Of a stretch of DNA of 64,000 nt, positions 30,908 through 59,300 are shown in pieces. Numbering within the stretch: the stretch's first letter is position 1; the number at the start of each line of letters is the position of its first letter. The stretch covers positions 2,545,840 to 2,609,839 of the forward strand of contig CM021322.1 of the NCBI GenBank assembly GCA_010645155.1, in the 5' to 3' direction. The translations under genes and the position numbers were made by a program. The notes under the pieces were generated by a model. The model searched no databases. It worked only from the letters and a program-made list of their open reading frames with translations, and was not told the DNA's origin. The stretch is from Tigriopus japonicus (lineage: Eukaryota > Arthropoda > Copepoda > Harpacticoida > Harpacticidae).

Positions 30908-33103
30908 ATGAGTGGACGCATCTTTGAGGACGAATTGGACGGATCTTGGACAGCGGAACGTATTCCACTTCTTCAGCGAACAGAAAATGACGCTCATTAT
31001 CATGGAGCCAAACGTCAATTATCCACCTTTCCACCCATAAGTAGCGTTTCTTTGACCTCGTCTCAAACATCCTTAGCCTCCAAATGGCCATGGCAAAGGT
31101 CTCTAAAGGTGGCAATTCTAGCTTTCATTTGCCTCGTACTTGTAGTATGTCTCTTGTTTTTACCGGAAGAGAGTATCAACACAAATATCATTGACGTGAC
31201 TCAAGATGAACCGAAGAGAATCGATCTTGATAGAAGATACCACGAGAAGGGCTCGGTAAGCGAGAAGATCCTACGAGTCACCCTCAAAGGCTCCTTTGTG
31301 GCCGATGAATTGGTCTCATTGGTCAAGGACAAGATTGTGATTACGGCCAAAAAGGACTATGCCAATTTCTCGGACTCCACAACGCAAACCTGGGAATTGG
31401 GATTAATGCCCGAGAAAGTGTCTAACCATTTCTATCTCGCTCAAACTGTGGAACGACACACCTTTGATTTGAATGGATTCGATTTGGAGAACGAGAACGT
31501 CAGTCTGATCATCTCGACTACAGCAGATCATTCCGTGGCCTTGGCGGTGACCATCGAGCTTCTTTCCACTTTGGTGGATTTAGGGGTTTTGATGGGTGGG
31601 GTGATTCTCGTGGTGATGTATATTTTTATCATATTTGAATTGATTCATCGAACCGTAGTATCTATGTTGGCTGCCACGGCAGCCATAGCCGTATTAGCCT
31701 TGCTCAATGAAAGGCCCACACTCAAAGAAATCATGAGCTGGATCGACATCGAGACCTTAACTTTGCTCTTCAGCATGATGATAATCGTGGGAATCATCTC
31801 AGAGACGGGGATATTTAGTTATCTGGGATACCTTGCCTACAGACTAACCAAAGGTCAAATTTGGCCTTTAATCACCATACTATGCCTGCTCACAGCCTTG
31901 GTCTCGGCGGTTTTAGACAACGTGACTACTATTCTTCTCATGACCCCGGTCATTATTCAGCTTTGTGAAAGCATGAGCATCAATCCGACCAAAGTGTTAA
32001 TTGCCAATGTGATCTTCTCAAACATTGGCGGGGCTTCTACCGCCATTGGAGATCCGCCCAATGTGCTTATCGCTTCCAATCCCACCATTCAAGAAGGGGG
32101 AGTGACTTTCCTGACCTTCACTGCTCACATGACTTTGTGCACCATAGTCGTCTTTGGCTTAAGTTTGGGATTTCTCCGAATCCTTTATGGTAAGATGGCG
32201 ACATCCCAAAATGAAAATCAAGATATCACGGACTTGAAACACGAGATCAAGATTTGGAAGCGAACTGCACAAGGCATGCCCAACTACACTCGAGAAGAGG
32301 CTCTAGTGAAAGCCGCCATTGAACTCAAGATTCAAGAGCTGAAGGAGCAACTCATGGAACGCGAATCTCGAACCTCCATTTTCAATGCTCAACTAGCCTC
32401 CAGAAGTCTGGAAGAGTTAAGAGAGAACTGCAGGATCACAGACAAATGGCTCTTATTCAAGTCAAGCATCGTCATGATCCTGACCATTGGTCTTTTCTTC
32501 ATGGAAAACTTTCCCCAGTTCAACCTTAGTCTCGGGTGGACAGCTTTGTTGGGGGCCATGACGCTCTTAGTTCTTTCTGATAAGGCCGAGGTGGAAACTG
32601 TTTTCGCTCGCGTCGAATGGTCTACCCTAATCTTCTTTGCTACCTTATTTGTGGTCATGGAAGCCTTGGACAAATTGGGATTACTGAGATGGATGGGTGG
32701 GTTAGTGGAAGAAGTCATCAAGATGGTGCCTGAGGAACATCAAATCCTGGTAGCGATTACCATTATTCTTTGGGTCTCGGGGATCGCTAGCGCTTTCATT
32801 GACAATATTCCCTTCACCACCATGATGATCCCGGTGATTACTCGACTTGCCGACAGTTCCAACCTTAAACTCCCTATTCAGCCTTTGGTTTGGTCCCTGG
32901 CCTTGGGTGCCTGTTTGGGTGGAAATGGAACTCTGATCGGTGCCTCAGCCAACGTGGTTTGTGCCGGCGTGGCTGAACAACATGGCTACAAATTCACTTT
33001 CATGGACTTCTTCAAAGTAGGATTTCCTATCATGCTTCTTAGTCTTGTGGTGGCAAATTTCTATTTGATTGTATGTCACGTTCTTTTTCAGTGGAACGGT
33101 TAG
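30908..33103 (+). CDS. OCA2: OCA2/P-protein-like SLC13/ArsB-fold transporter
   Basis: Intronless, 731 residues (human OCA2 838). OCA2 sits in melanosome and lysosome-related organelle membranes, acts in anion conductance and raises lumenal pH. The short cytosolic N-terminus carries ERIPLLQ, an acidic dileucine sorting signal, then TM1 at about 65-87 and a lumenal domain to about 220. The remainder is the two-repeat transporter core: GDPPNVLIASNP with D382 in the first half and GACLGGNGTLIGASANV in the second are the paired substrate-site hairpins of this fold, separated by a charged cytosolic loop of about 90 residues. Arthropods usually have hoepel1/2-type members, so exact orthology needs a tree. 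An acceptor-like ACACAG lies 12 nt before the ATG but has a poor pyrimidine tract. Confidence 0.85.
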   Translation: MSGRIFEDELDGSWTAERIPLLQRTENDAHYHGAKRQLSTFPPISSVSLTSSQTSLASKWPWQRSLKVAILAFICLVLVVCLLFLPEESINTNIIDVTQDEPKRIDLDRRYHEKGSVSEKILRVTLKGSFVADELVSLVKDKIVITAKKDYANFSDSTTQTWELGLMPEKVSNHFYLAQTVERHTFDLNGFDLENENVSLIISTTADHSVALAVTIELLSTLVDLGVLMGGVILVVMYIFIIFELIHRTVVSMLAATAAIAVLALLNERPTLKEIMSWIDIETLTLLFSMMIIVGIISETGIFSYLGYLAYRLTKGQIWPLITILCLLTALVSAVLDNVTTILLMTPVIIQLCESMSINPTKVLIANVIFSNIGGASTAIGDPPNVLIASNPTIQEGGVTFLTFTAHMTLCTIVVFGLSLGFLRILYGKMATSQNENQDITDLKHEIKIWKRTAQGMPNYTREEALVKAAIELKIQELKEQLMERESRTSIFNAQLASRSLEELRENCRITDKWLLFKSSIVMILTIGLFFMENFPQFNLSLGWTALLGAMTLLVLSDKAEVETVFARVEWSTLIFFATLFVVMEALDKLGLLRWMGGLVEEVIKMVPEEHQILVAITIILWVSGIASAFIDNIPFTTMMIPVITRLADSSNLKLPIQPLVWSLALGACLGGNGTLIGASANVVCAGVAEQHGYKFTFMDFFKVGFPIMLLSLVVANFYLIVCHVLFQWNG

Positions 33104-33148
33104 CTAAACTGTTGTTTGTTGTGTTGCATAGGAAATTGTAGTACATTC

Positions 33149-33154
33149 AATAAA
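33149..33154 (+). terminator. Poly(A) signal AATAAA, OCA2-like gene
   Basis: AATAAA 46 nt after the OCA2-like stop. Confidence 0.65.
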
Positions 33155-34600
33155 GATCCATTCTGCAAAGACATAAATTTTGCGGCTCATTTCAATTTCG
33201 CATGCAAGAGCAATTTATTGCCGTCATGATTCAGAAGTAGGTCATGCTAGGCGGGTGGGTGGGGTTTCGCTGAGGCCGAGGAACTGTCAATAAATGCCGA
33301 ATCTAGGGTTGGATCATATCCGAAAACTCATTTTCAGGTTTACCTCAAAACCCCAACTATTAAATCTTTGTCCTTACTTAGTTGAAATCAATTTTCCCAC
33401 AAATGGAGGTGAATGAATCGGGTGATTCAGGTTTCATTTCTAAGGGACTAATAACATTCCCTGCTAGATTATAAAAGAGTACACATCAATACTACAAGAA
33501 TCGGCAATCTTAGGTAAAAATAGTGCATTGCTATTTTTTACAAATGTTGAATGTTAAACAAAAGTGCTTCATGCAACTAATTATGTGTATCTATATATTC
33601 AAAATTGCGTCTTTAGTAGGTACTAGAGATAAAAAAGATGTTTCCTAAGTTCATGCCTGTTTTTTGCTTTTAAAAATTCAAGTGTTTTTGAATTGTTTTC
33701 TACACGAAACTGTTCCACTTTGAATAATTAAATAGCACCTATTTGGGACATTGAGCAATACCTTAAAATTGGACTCATTTTCAGTTTTCAGTCTCAGTTT
33801 AGACATTAAAAATGTGGTGCTTTTCCGTTCAAAGCAATCCTCCTCTTCATTGCAACAGAAAATTGAAGGCTTATTTGCATAAATTGCTTCTTGTCCTTTC
33901 TAACATCATTTCTTCGATGTTTTAGAACCAACCCTGGTCTAATGCTTATTACACGAAAGGGGTCATAAAAGCGAAGGTCGCGGGCAAACATTCTGCCACA
34001 ATTCGCAACCACCGTTCTGGCTTTTTGCTGGCCAACAATCTTTGGCGCAAAATTATGCTCCATAATTAACCTATTGATTGACACGCTTGTGGTTAAACAC
34101 CGTATAAAGAAACTGCCAATGTATCAAATACAACATGATGTATGCTTCGACTTCAATATGACACCGTCTGACATGGCGTGTCGTTTAACAGAAATGCTTA
34201 TCCAACAACCATTGTACTAACAAATATTCCAGGAATGCGCTCATGCATGCAGTCAGCCAGTCAGTCAGTCAGTCAGTTCAACTTGATATGGACATTAAGT
34301 GTGAGTCATAAAATTTTACACATGTCCAACCGTGAGCAAGTGTAACAAGGCCCCAAGGCCCACCACTTCAGGCCGAGACTCGTTCTGTTCTAAACGGGCG
34401 CCCTCGACTTCAAATCTCGGGCTGACTGGGCAGACATGTCCTCAGATCAAGTCGCACCCAATTTGGCATCCCCAAGACATAAAAGGACAATCTTTTGGAA
34501 TCCCTATGCTGCACTCTGCACTAAACATCTAATTTCTATCAAATGTTTTCAATCTAAATGTATACATTCATAACTATATCTATCTAACGAACACCGCTTT
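33155..34600. other. Intergenic DNA between OCA2-like and USP genes
   Basis: No gene supported. A 92-codon minus-strand frame at 33806-34084 lacks recognisable domains. A CAGT tetranucleotide repeat sits at 34250-34277. Confidence 0.5.
34250..34277. repeat. CAGT tetranucleotide microsatellite
   Basis: About seven copies of CAGT with one interruption (CAGC). Confidence 0.85.
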
Positions 34601-35027
34601 CAGCCCTTTAGTTCTGCCCAAAACCCAGCCCTTCTCGCTGCTTCTCTCTGGCCAGAACACAACGAACAGCTCAACAACTACTAGTTGTATCTATCTGTGG
34701 TACGTACACAAGCACTGAGTGCGCTAGTTGGTTGGGCTTCTTCTTCTGCTTCCACACCCTGAACAGCACCTTTGTGAGAGGGCGTCCGTCCGTACGTACG
34801 TGGACCTTTTCTAGGATCCTTCTGCAGACTGTGTTCTGTGGCCCGCCCTGACTTCTCTCTTCCACACTCACGCACTTACTCACACAACACAGAGGAAAGA
34901 AGGAGGACCATCATCATCGGAGACACGTTTTGAAGGGCGACACTTAATCACGATAATCATCTTCCCCGTTGAACCATGTTGCTCATCTCTTGAGGGAAGG
35001 CACTCAATCACTCCTCCATCGTTCAGC
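34601..35027 (+). promoter_or_regulatory. Probable USP promoter and 5' leader
   Basis: GC-richer, with a CGTACGTACG palindrome near 34792-34801. ATCGTTCAG ends one base before the USP ATG, preceded by CACTCCTCC, and could serve as an acceptor; it may also be chance. Confidence 0.35.
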
Positions 35028-38012
35028 ATGGCCGAAAAGGGCAAGTCGAACACGCTCAGATCGGTCAAGTCCCTCTCGGACCCGGCTCTGTGTGGGTCTG
35101 AGGCCACACCCACTATGCCCGAGGCTTTGCCGGATCGTTTGAATGCGAGCAAGGAGGCCGAGGATGCTCTAAAGAGCCCGGGTGATGGAAAATCCCATGA
35201 TAGGGATCGGCGAAGAGGTGGCTCCAAGGCTCGAACCTTGCCCCATAGGTTGGTGGGACTCCGACCGCATCATTTAAAGCCTCATCTGCCCAAGGGGCAT
35301 GGCTTGAAACGCTCGATCACGCTGCCCAAGAATCCGTTTGTGGTGAACAAGTCCAAGAAGTCCAAAGTCCGACTCACTGCGCCCATTGCCACTTCCGAGA
35401 CTGAAGAGGACTCGAATGAGGAGTCCAGTGGGCGCTCCAGGGACCAAAGCCCCCGAGCTCGGCCTAATTTTGCCCGTACTCAATCTGTGAGAAACTTTTT
35501 CAACCGTGTCGTGTCTCAGATCCAACAGATCCCGCCCAAAGGTCGCTCCAAGGCCGAGGCCGAGATTGAGCGGATTGCCGAGATCAAGCGTCGCTTCGAC
35601 CAAGAAGGCAAAGTCCCGGGAGTGGTGGGGATTCGCAACCATGGGAACACTTGCTTCATCAATGCTATCCTCCAATGCTTGAGCTACACGGACATCCTGG
35701 CCGAATACTTTGTCCTCGACCAATACAAGTCAGATCTACGGCGAAAGCGACGCATCCCCAATGTGACTTCGTTCAATAAGCAGCCTAATCGGGGCGAGAT
35801 CACCGAACAATTGGCCACGTTGCTCAAGTCTCTGTGGTCGTTACAGTATGACCCGGAGATTTCAATCCGGTTCAAATCCCTCGTGGACAAGCATGCCAGT
35901 CAGTACAAGGGCGGGAGCCAGCATGATGCCCAAGAGTTCCTCCTGTGGCTTTTGGATCAGGTGCACGAAGATCTCAACACGGCCACCAAGAGGAAGTACA
36001 AGACTTTCAAGAGTGTCAATGGCGAGCGCACGGATGAAGTGTTGGCGGCCGAGTCTTTGGCCAACTACATGCGTTGTAACAACAGTTTTGTGATGGACGT
36101 GTTCCAAGCTCAGTTTCGCTCCTCGTTGACTTGTCCCACGTGTGAGAAGCAGAGCAACACCTTTGACCCGTTCTTGTGCGTCTCGCTTCCGATTCCCCAG
36201 AAGCAGTTAATGCCCGTGTTTGTGATTGTGCTCTACATCGACCAGTCCCCGAGACAGGTCAAACTAGGCCTAACCGTTGGAGTGGATGAGACTATCGGCG
36301 ATCTACGGCAAATGTTGGCCAAGGACACCGGGATCGAAGCGGGCCAGATCTTGCTCACCGAGATCGACCACCTCGGTTTCAAAAGAACGTTACGTGATCA
36401 AGAGTCAGTGACCGTGCTACAAGATCCCAAAGCAGCCCCTTTGTATTGTCTGGAAGTGCCTCGGTTCAAACTGGCCACCGAGGACGATGGAGCTTATGTG
36501 GTGTTGTCTTGGGTCAATGTCCTCAAAGAGGGACCCATTGAGAAACGTTTTGGAAGTCCCTACGCCATTCAAGTCACGCGTGAAGTGCTCTATTCAGATC
36601 TGCAGAAACTGCTCATGAAAGAAATGTCGCCGATTCTTCATGACGATATCCTCATCTCGGCCCAGAAGGTTCCCCTCTTCAAAATTCGTGTGGTGGACGG
36701 CTTCGAGGAAAAGGCCTATTTGGACAGTCAGGTGGATCTACCCATGTACACCGAAGCGGTAGAACAAGCCCTGAATTTGTGCGCACTTGAGGAAGGTGGC
36801 AGTCCCGCTCATGTCAAATTGATCCTGGAATGGGACGCTCCTGCCAAGAGCCAAATCATCAACGACGACACGGATGTGATCGAGGAACATGCTAGTGTGA
36901 AAGAGGTCGAGAAATCTCCCGAAGAAGCGTCCAGCGTGTCTTTACAAGAATGTTTTAGTTTATACACCTCGGCCGAGAAATTAGGTTTAGGAGACGCATG
37001 GCTGTGTCCAGCTTGCAATCGGAAGCAAGAGGTCGTCAAGCGCATGGGCCTGTGGTCGGTGCCCGATGTGCTCGTGGTTCATTTGAAACGCTTTCGACAG
37101 AGCTCTTCCAGCACGAACAAGTTGACCACAATGGTTGAGTTCCCTTTTGAAGGCTTCGATATGAGCCCAAATGTGACGAAAACACCAAGTCCGACCGGTT
37201 CCAACCAAGAGCAACAACCCACTTCGTCGCCGATTCCACCGGCACCGAATTCCGAGACGGGTCCAAACACCATGAAGATGTTGACCGCTCTTTCGCCATG
37301 GCGACATCCCAAGCGCTTTCCCATTCACCGCAACAACGAAGACTACATGTTTGATTTGTACGCCGTGTGCAATCACCATGGCTCGGACCTTCAGGGCGGC
37401 CATTACACGGCCTATTGTCGCAATCCCACCGACGGTCAGTGGTATTGCTTCGATGACATGCACACCAAGCCTATCTTGGAGAAAGAGGTGGTCACGCAGG
37501 ACGCCTATATCCTCTTCTACCAGCGACAATCTCTCACCAATAACTCTTCATCGGCCTCGAGTAGTAGTTCCGGTTCTTCGACGCAAGACCATTGGGTATT
37601 CCGCATGCCTGATTTCTCTTACAAGAAGAAGACGACGACAACGACGACCAGCACTACTTCCAATCAAGCTAAACCTGCTGCCACCAACAATCAAGCCAAC
37701 AACCTCACTAATCGGCCTACCCAGACGAAATCTGCCGCCACCCGCAACTCCAACTCGAATTCTTCCACCGATGGGAAGAAGCCTTTTTCGAACCGTGAAG
37801 AGCAATCCGCTTTCAAACGCACAGACGCCAAGTACGCCACCATGCCCGCCAAAAGGACCTCGAAGATTGTGCAATGCGATCAGGATCATCACTCTGATGT
37901 GGAACAATCTGGCAGTCGAGATGAGGACTCAGATGACGAGATCACCATCACCCGTGACGTGGATGAAGACGACGATGTGAGTCGACCCATTGACAAGAAC
38001 GATGTGGACTGA
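35028..38012 (+). CDS. Ubiquitin-specific protease, USP31/USP43-like
   Basis: Intronless cysteine deubiquitinase of 994 residues. A basic, Ser-rich N-terminal tail (1-195) precedes the USP domain. The Cys box GIRNHGNTCFINAILQCLS has catalytic Cys209; the His box GGHYTAYC has His792, followed by GQWYCFDD with the catalytic acid. The zinc-ribbon pairs are SLTCPTCEKQ and WLCPACNRKQ. Between them lies the long ubiquitin-like insertion characteristic of USP31/USP43 (QSNTFDPFLCVSLPIPQ, then ILLTEIDHLGFKRTL). The C-terminal tail of about 160 residues is Ser/Thr/Asn-rich and ends acidic. USP31 and USP43 act in NF-kB and other signalling in vertebrates; a single arthropod gene may correspond to both. 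Confidence 0.88.
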   Translation: MAEKGKSNTLRSVKSLSDPALCGSEATPTMPEALPDRLNASKEAEDALKSPGDGKSHDRDRRRGGSKARTLPHRLVGLRPHHLKPHLPKGHGLKRSITLPKNPFVVNKSKKSKVRLTAPIATSETEEDSNEESSGRSRDQSPRARPNFARTQSVRNFFNRVVSQIQQIPPKGRSKAEAEIERIAEIKRRFDQEGKVPGVVGIRNHGNTCFINAILQCLSYTDILAEYFVLDQYKSDLRRKRRIPNVTSFNKQPNRGEITEQLATLLKSLWSLQYDPEISIRFKSLVDKHASQYKGGSQHDAQEFLLWLLDQVHEDLNTATKRKYKTFKSVNGERTDEVLAAESLANYMRCNNSFVMDVFQAQFRSSLTCPTCEKQSNTFDPFLCVSLPIPQKQLMPVFVIVLYIDQSPRQVKLGLTVGVDETIGDLRQMLAKDTGIEAGQILLTEIDHLGFKRTLRDQESVTVLQDPKAAPLYCLEVPRFKLATEDDGAYVVLSWVNVLKEGPIEKRFGSPYAIQVTREVLYSDLQKLLMKEMSPILHDDILISAQKVPLFKIRVVDGFEEKAYLDSQVDLPMYTEAVEQALNLCALEEGGSPAHVKLILEWDAPAKSQIINDDTDVIEEHASVKEVEKSPEEASSVSLQECFSLYTSAEKLGLGDAWLCPACNRKQEVVKRMGLWSVPDVLVVHLKRFRQSSSSTNKLTTMVEFPFEGFDMSPNVTKTPSPTGSNQEQQPTSSPIPPAPNSETGPNTMKMLTALSPWRHPKRFPIHRNNEDYMFDLYAVCNHHGSDLQGGHYTAYCRNPTDGQWYCFDDMHTKPILEKEVVTQDAYILFYQRQSLTNNSSSASSSSSGSSTQDHWVFRMPDFSYKKKTTTTTTSTTSNQAKPAATNNQANNLTNRPTQTKSAATRNSNSNSSTDGKKPFSNREEQSAFKRTDAKYATMPAKRTSKIVQCDQDHHSDVEQSGSRDEDSDDEITITRDVDEDDDVSRPIDKNDVD

Positions 38013-38625
38013 GCGACACGAGAACAAGAGTGCAATCAACATACCACTGCCTAAGAAGGAGGACAGCAAGCAAACGAACAGAAAGTAACGCATCATTGAA
38101 GGATTGAAAACAAAATCGGGCCTGTATCTGCAAGCATATACGCTGTTACTCCAATTCATTTTGCATCCAATCATGATCATCTACTTTCAGAAACTTGTCC
38201 AATGTACTCTCGTCTCGAGAGGTGGATAAGACAAAGTATATATATCCATTGTGTTCAAGAACGTTCAAAAAGTGCCCGACAAATTGTCGACTTCTCATTC
38301 CAAGTCTCTTTTCGCTACATGATTTCGCTTAGGGGCGTTGCCGGCACAAAATAATGGGAGCCCTCCGTTTTTCATACAAGTTTTCATACGCGTATAATTC
38401 AACTAAGGGAATCTTTTTGAGTTGTGCGAGTTTCTCCTGGATCTACGATTTCTCAAACCCGACGAAAACAGGCCTCATCTCGATTCTCATCGACGAAAAA
38501 ATTGACCTTTGCTGCACAAACTCAAAGTCTGTCAGGATTGTATATACCTATCTATATAATAACGCACATTTCAACTGAGCAGTAAATCAAGATCCAAACG
38601 ATCATCCCATTTCAGAGCCAAGAGA

Positions 38626-38631
38626 AATAAA
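38626..38631 (+). terminator. Poly(A) signal AATAAA, USP gene
   Basis: AATAAA about 615 nt after the USP stop; the nearest clear signal downstream on this strand. Confidence 0.5.
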
Positions 38632-40230
38632 ACCAGAAGCTATATCTACTCAAATAATTAGTCTCTTTCACTACAAACTCGATTCAAATCCGGTTTGACT
38701 TGAAGATCTCAAGATAAATCCTTCGTTGGGAAAGGGATGATTGCAAGTGTACATGAGGTTTTCGACCCATTCCTTGTCATTTATGATCCACCTTGTTTCA
38801 ACACATTAATTTTGGGCGTGGTCTGGGATCTTTAAAACAGCGCGAAGTAGACGTGTGATGGAGCCTTTCAGAATTTATCGGATTGCCAAGCGGTCTAAAA
38901 GCCATCCATACATGCAAGACCGAAAAAACCGCCATCGTGGTTTGAGAGTACTCGTATTGGATCAAGCCATAAAATCTATGATTGTTTTGCTAAAGATGAA
39001 AATTTCTCACTTTTAGACTTATAAATTAATGACATCAGTTAGATATTTGAACTTTGCAAGTCCGAGATAACCCTCAGAATGTGAAAGGTAGTTGGCAAAT
39101 GTTAAATTAGGTGTTTGTAATGCCAAAGGCTTTCCTCGGCTCGCAAGTTTTCTTAATTACACTTAGAATATGCTAATTATTCTGATTTGAACATAAACTG
39201 CCGTCGTTCAATTTAAATGATTGGACATTCCATGTATGTTTCCTAATTTTACTTGAAAGATAAATTATGATTTTAGTGAGATCACATTCTTTTTGTTTAA
39301 AGTCGATTTCAAATTCGCAATTTTGCTTTGTAGATTGAATTTGTTTAGGTTCATTCATTGATTTGCGCTAAACATTTGTCACTATTGACGATAGAGCTGA
39401 ATCATCATTTAGATTGACTCATGGTTTTGGAATTTAAGTGTCTTAAGACGTATTATCCATACTAGTGATGAAGAAACCTTTACTTTGATGAGTAAAAAGG
39501 TAGATTGAAAAGGACACTAAGAGGCGAAAAAGACTATTTGGGTTAGTAGATGTCCGCCATTCTAATAGTTCTGATTAGAGTGAAACAAAAACTTACATTA
39601 TTCTGGATGGGGATGATGGTTCTCGTTCACATATAAATTATTTTCACGAATATTTGTTATTTTGATCAATGTGCACACGTGATCAGGGTGACTGAACAAC
39701 AAAGCAAGGTGGCAGGACATTTTTTCTTATGTGACGTAAAAACTCATTTTGATTGATCAAGTAGGCGAAAATAGTCATGATTTTAGACATATAATTGAAG
39801 TTTGATTGTTTTTCTTTTTCTTTAAAGATGGAATCGATCGTCATATTTGAATAAACATAATTCAATATTTTTTCAATCGCCCAACTTTTTGTCCTGAGGC
39901 GTTCTGTCAATATCCAAATCCATTGTTAGATTATATATCTAGTCAACCTCCTTCTCGCTGGACACCCACTTTAGAAAGTACCCTTTATGATATAAATTTA
40001 ATGTTGTCCATGTGTGCTTTGTTTCGTTTTCGTTTCTTAGATATGATCGGAGCCAAACCAGCCTGGACAGCCTTTTCCGCCGATTCAGCCAGAATTGGCC
40101 TGAAAACTTTTCTTTCATGCCATGGATTTCTGGGTTGACGAATGATCAGGCTTGCCAAAATTGAAAAAGGGGAGTCAATCCATTACCCATCTTTTTGCAC
40201 GTCGATCATTTTTGAAACCTCCCTCTGCGG

Positions 40231-40564
40231 TTTCTTTACAACTTGAACAACTTCCGAGAATATTCTCCCCCATATCTCACTCATGGGATGATTTCAGTAT
40301 TTCTACCACCCATAAATAAGTCATTTTACTAGTTCGTTTATGGCCAATCACGTTCATATCATGACGTAAAGATATGCTGAAATACGTTATCACAAACATC
40401 GTAAAAATTCTTTTTTCTTGTTTCTCAAAGCACTAAAAAATCATTTAGCCCACCGCACGATTTCTTTACAGCTTGAACCATCTCCGAGAATATTCTTCCC
40501 CATATCTCACTCATGGGATCATTTCAGTATACTTGCCACCCATGTTTAAAAGTCATTTTACTAA
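40231..40564. repeat. Partial tandem duplication, about 104-bp copies at 230-bp period
   Basis: Copy 1 is 40231-40332 and copy 2 is 40461-40564. Both contain TTTCTTTACA, CCGAGAATATTCT, CATATCTCACTCATGGGAT and AGTCATTTTACTA in the same order with scattered differences. The block lies some 500-800 bp upstream of the first SRPK ATG. Confidence 0.8.
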
Positions 40565-41040
40565 TTCTGGTCTAGTCTTTTTATCTTGTCTATTTCCTTG
40601 TCTCTGACCCTTGTCTGACCCAATTCTACCCCGTCAACCTCGTGCAACCCTGAGTCCGCTGGGCTTCTAGGCCGTCATGTCCGAAACTCACTCACTCACT
40701 CACTCCCTGAGTTTCCCTGTTCTGTTCTGTTTCTCTGCCGACTTCTGCCATCCATCATCAGTTGTCGACTGAACTTCAACACTGCTAACTACTACATAAC
40801 TAAGTGAGTGTGTGTGTGCGCCGAGTTCAACTTCGAAGACATCCCTCCTCCTTCCTCCCTCCATCCATACATCAATCAATCCCTCCATCTCCTCGAGAGA
40901 TCCTTCCTCCACGATCCTTGAGGTGGCCGAGATCGTCCTCGTGTTGATCCCATCCTCGGCGGATTCCGTGCGCAAAGTCATCTGAGTTGGGCGGATCCAC
41001 GGGGGTCCGAGGTCCTTTGGGTGGCTTCGAATCGCAAGGC

Positions 41041-58218
<17,178 letters not shown>

Positions 58219-59300
58219 CCGCTCTCCTCAGGTTGATGTGGTTGAAACCAGTACTTGGTCCTCAATCTGAATGGCAAGGACAAGTAATCATTGAATCATC
58301 ATCAACTTTGTATTCCCCATCAAAATAATTATTGCTATTATTGCCACCACACCAACATCACCATCACCACCACCACCATCATCATCATCATCATAATCAT
58401 CATCGTCAACAACACCATCTTCAGCAACCACTAAGACTCCCTTAAACCATATTATAATTCTAATACCACATATACCAGTGATTTAAAAAGAAAGACGATC
58501 GTCTATGAAGTGCTCGTGAGATCCTTACCCCACCTTCTACGACAACTTGGATCAAATCGGCAAGGAACTAAGGCCAACAATCAACCCCACCCAAAATTGG
58601 AACCGATGTGATGAAAGCGTCGCCGTCGTGACCTTGATCCTTATTACGACAACTGCAGACAAAGACTAGTACTACTACTATACTATTACAACAACAACTA
58701 CTACTACAATAAAACCACGATGACGACGACGATAAAGAGAAGTAGAAGACAAAGAAGAAGAAGAAAAAAGAAAGCCGGACAATTAGTCATAATTGCGAGC
58801 AAACACCCACCCATATCCAGCAAGCACCTCACTCAACCAATTAGTGCTAATATCATCACAACCTAGCACGCTATCACCATCATCGTGAATATTCAGTGAG
58901 TGAGTGAGTGAGAGAGTATGTTGCCCACCAAATTCTGATAATCATGAATTTCATCCATTTCCAAGCACAATAATCTGTTCGTTCAATCAAGAAGTCAGTA
59001 AAGGAAAAAATAACGACCCAATAGTAAATACACATTTGCTCTCCCCAGGTCCGTACTCTCATCTACTTTCACTTCAAAGTCTCGATCGTCCTTCTTTCTC
59101 GAATAACAAGATCATCGGCAGTATGTCTGTCGGCCACGTGATATTTCCCCCACAATGATCCTCTTCCTCCCATGGCCTTTTTGGTCTTGACTTCTGAGAG
59201 AGGACTTTGTAGCTTCGAGCGAACACACTCAAATGAACACACATAAACACACTTAAGCGAAGCTTCTGGCTCTGATTAGTTCATACCATATTCACTCTAG
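58219..59300 (+). other. SRPK 3' UTR with dense triplet repeats
   Basis: CAC/CAT/CATCAT units fill 58341-58410, and ACT, ACA and GAC units fill about 58668-58735. A GTGA tetranucleotide repeat is at 58894-58912. Several AATAAA hexamers occur. The run has no protein-coding signature. Confidence 0.65.
58708..58713 (+). terminator. Candidate poly(A) signal AATAAA, SRPK
   Basis: AATAAA 490 nt after the SRPK stop, inside the triplet-repeat part of the 3' UTR. Other signals further on may also be used. Confidence 0.4.

Larger units (their letters stand above)
38013..41040. other. USP 3' UTR, intergenic DNA and SRPK promoter region
   Basis: The USP 3' UTR runs to about 38650. No other gene is supported to 40690. 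From about 40690 the sequence becomes pyrimidine-rich and GC-richer with an ACTC repeat (40688-40707), probably the promoter and 5' UTR of SRPK form A. A 230-bp tandem duplication lies at 40231-40564. Confidence 0.5.

Noticed and set aside
33806..34084. 92-codon minus-strand open frame, possible transposon fragment
   Set aside because: I could not match it to any transposase motif.
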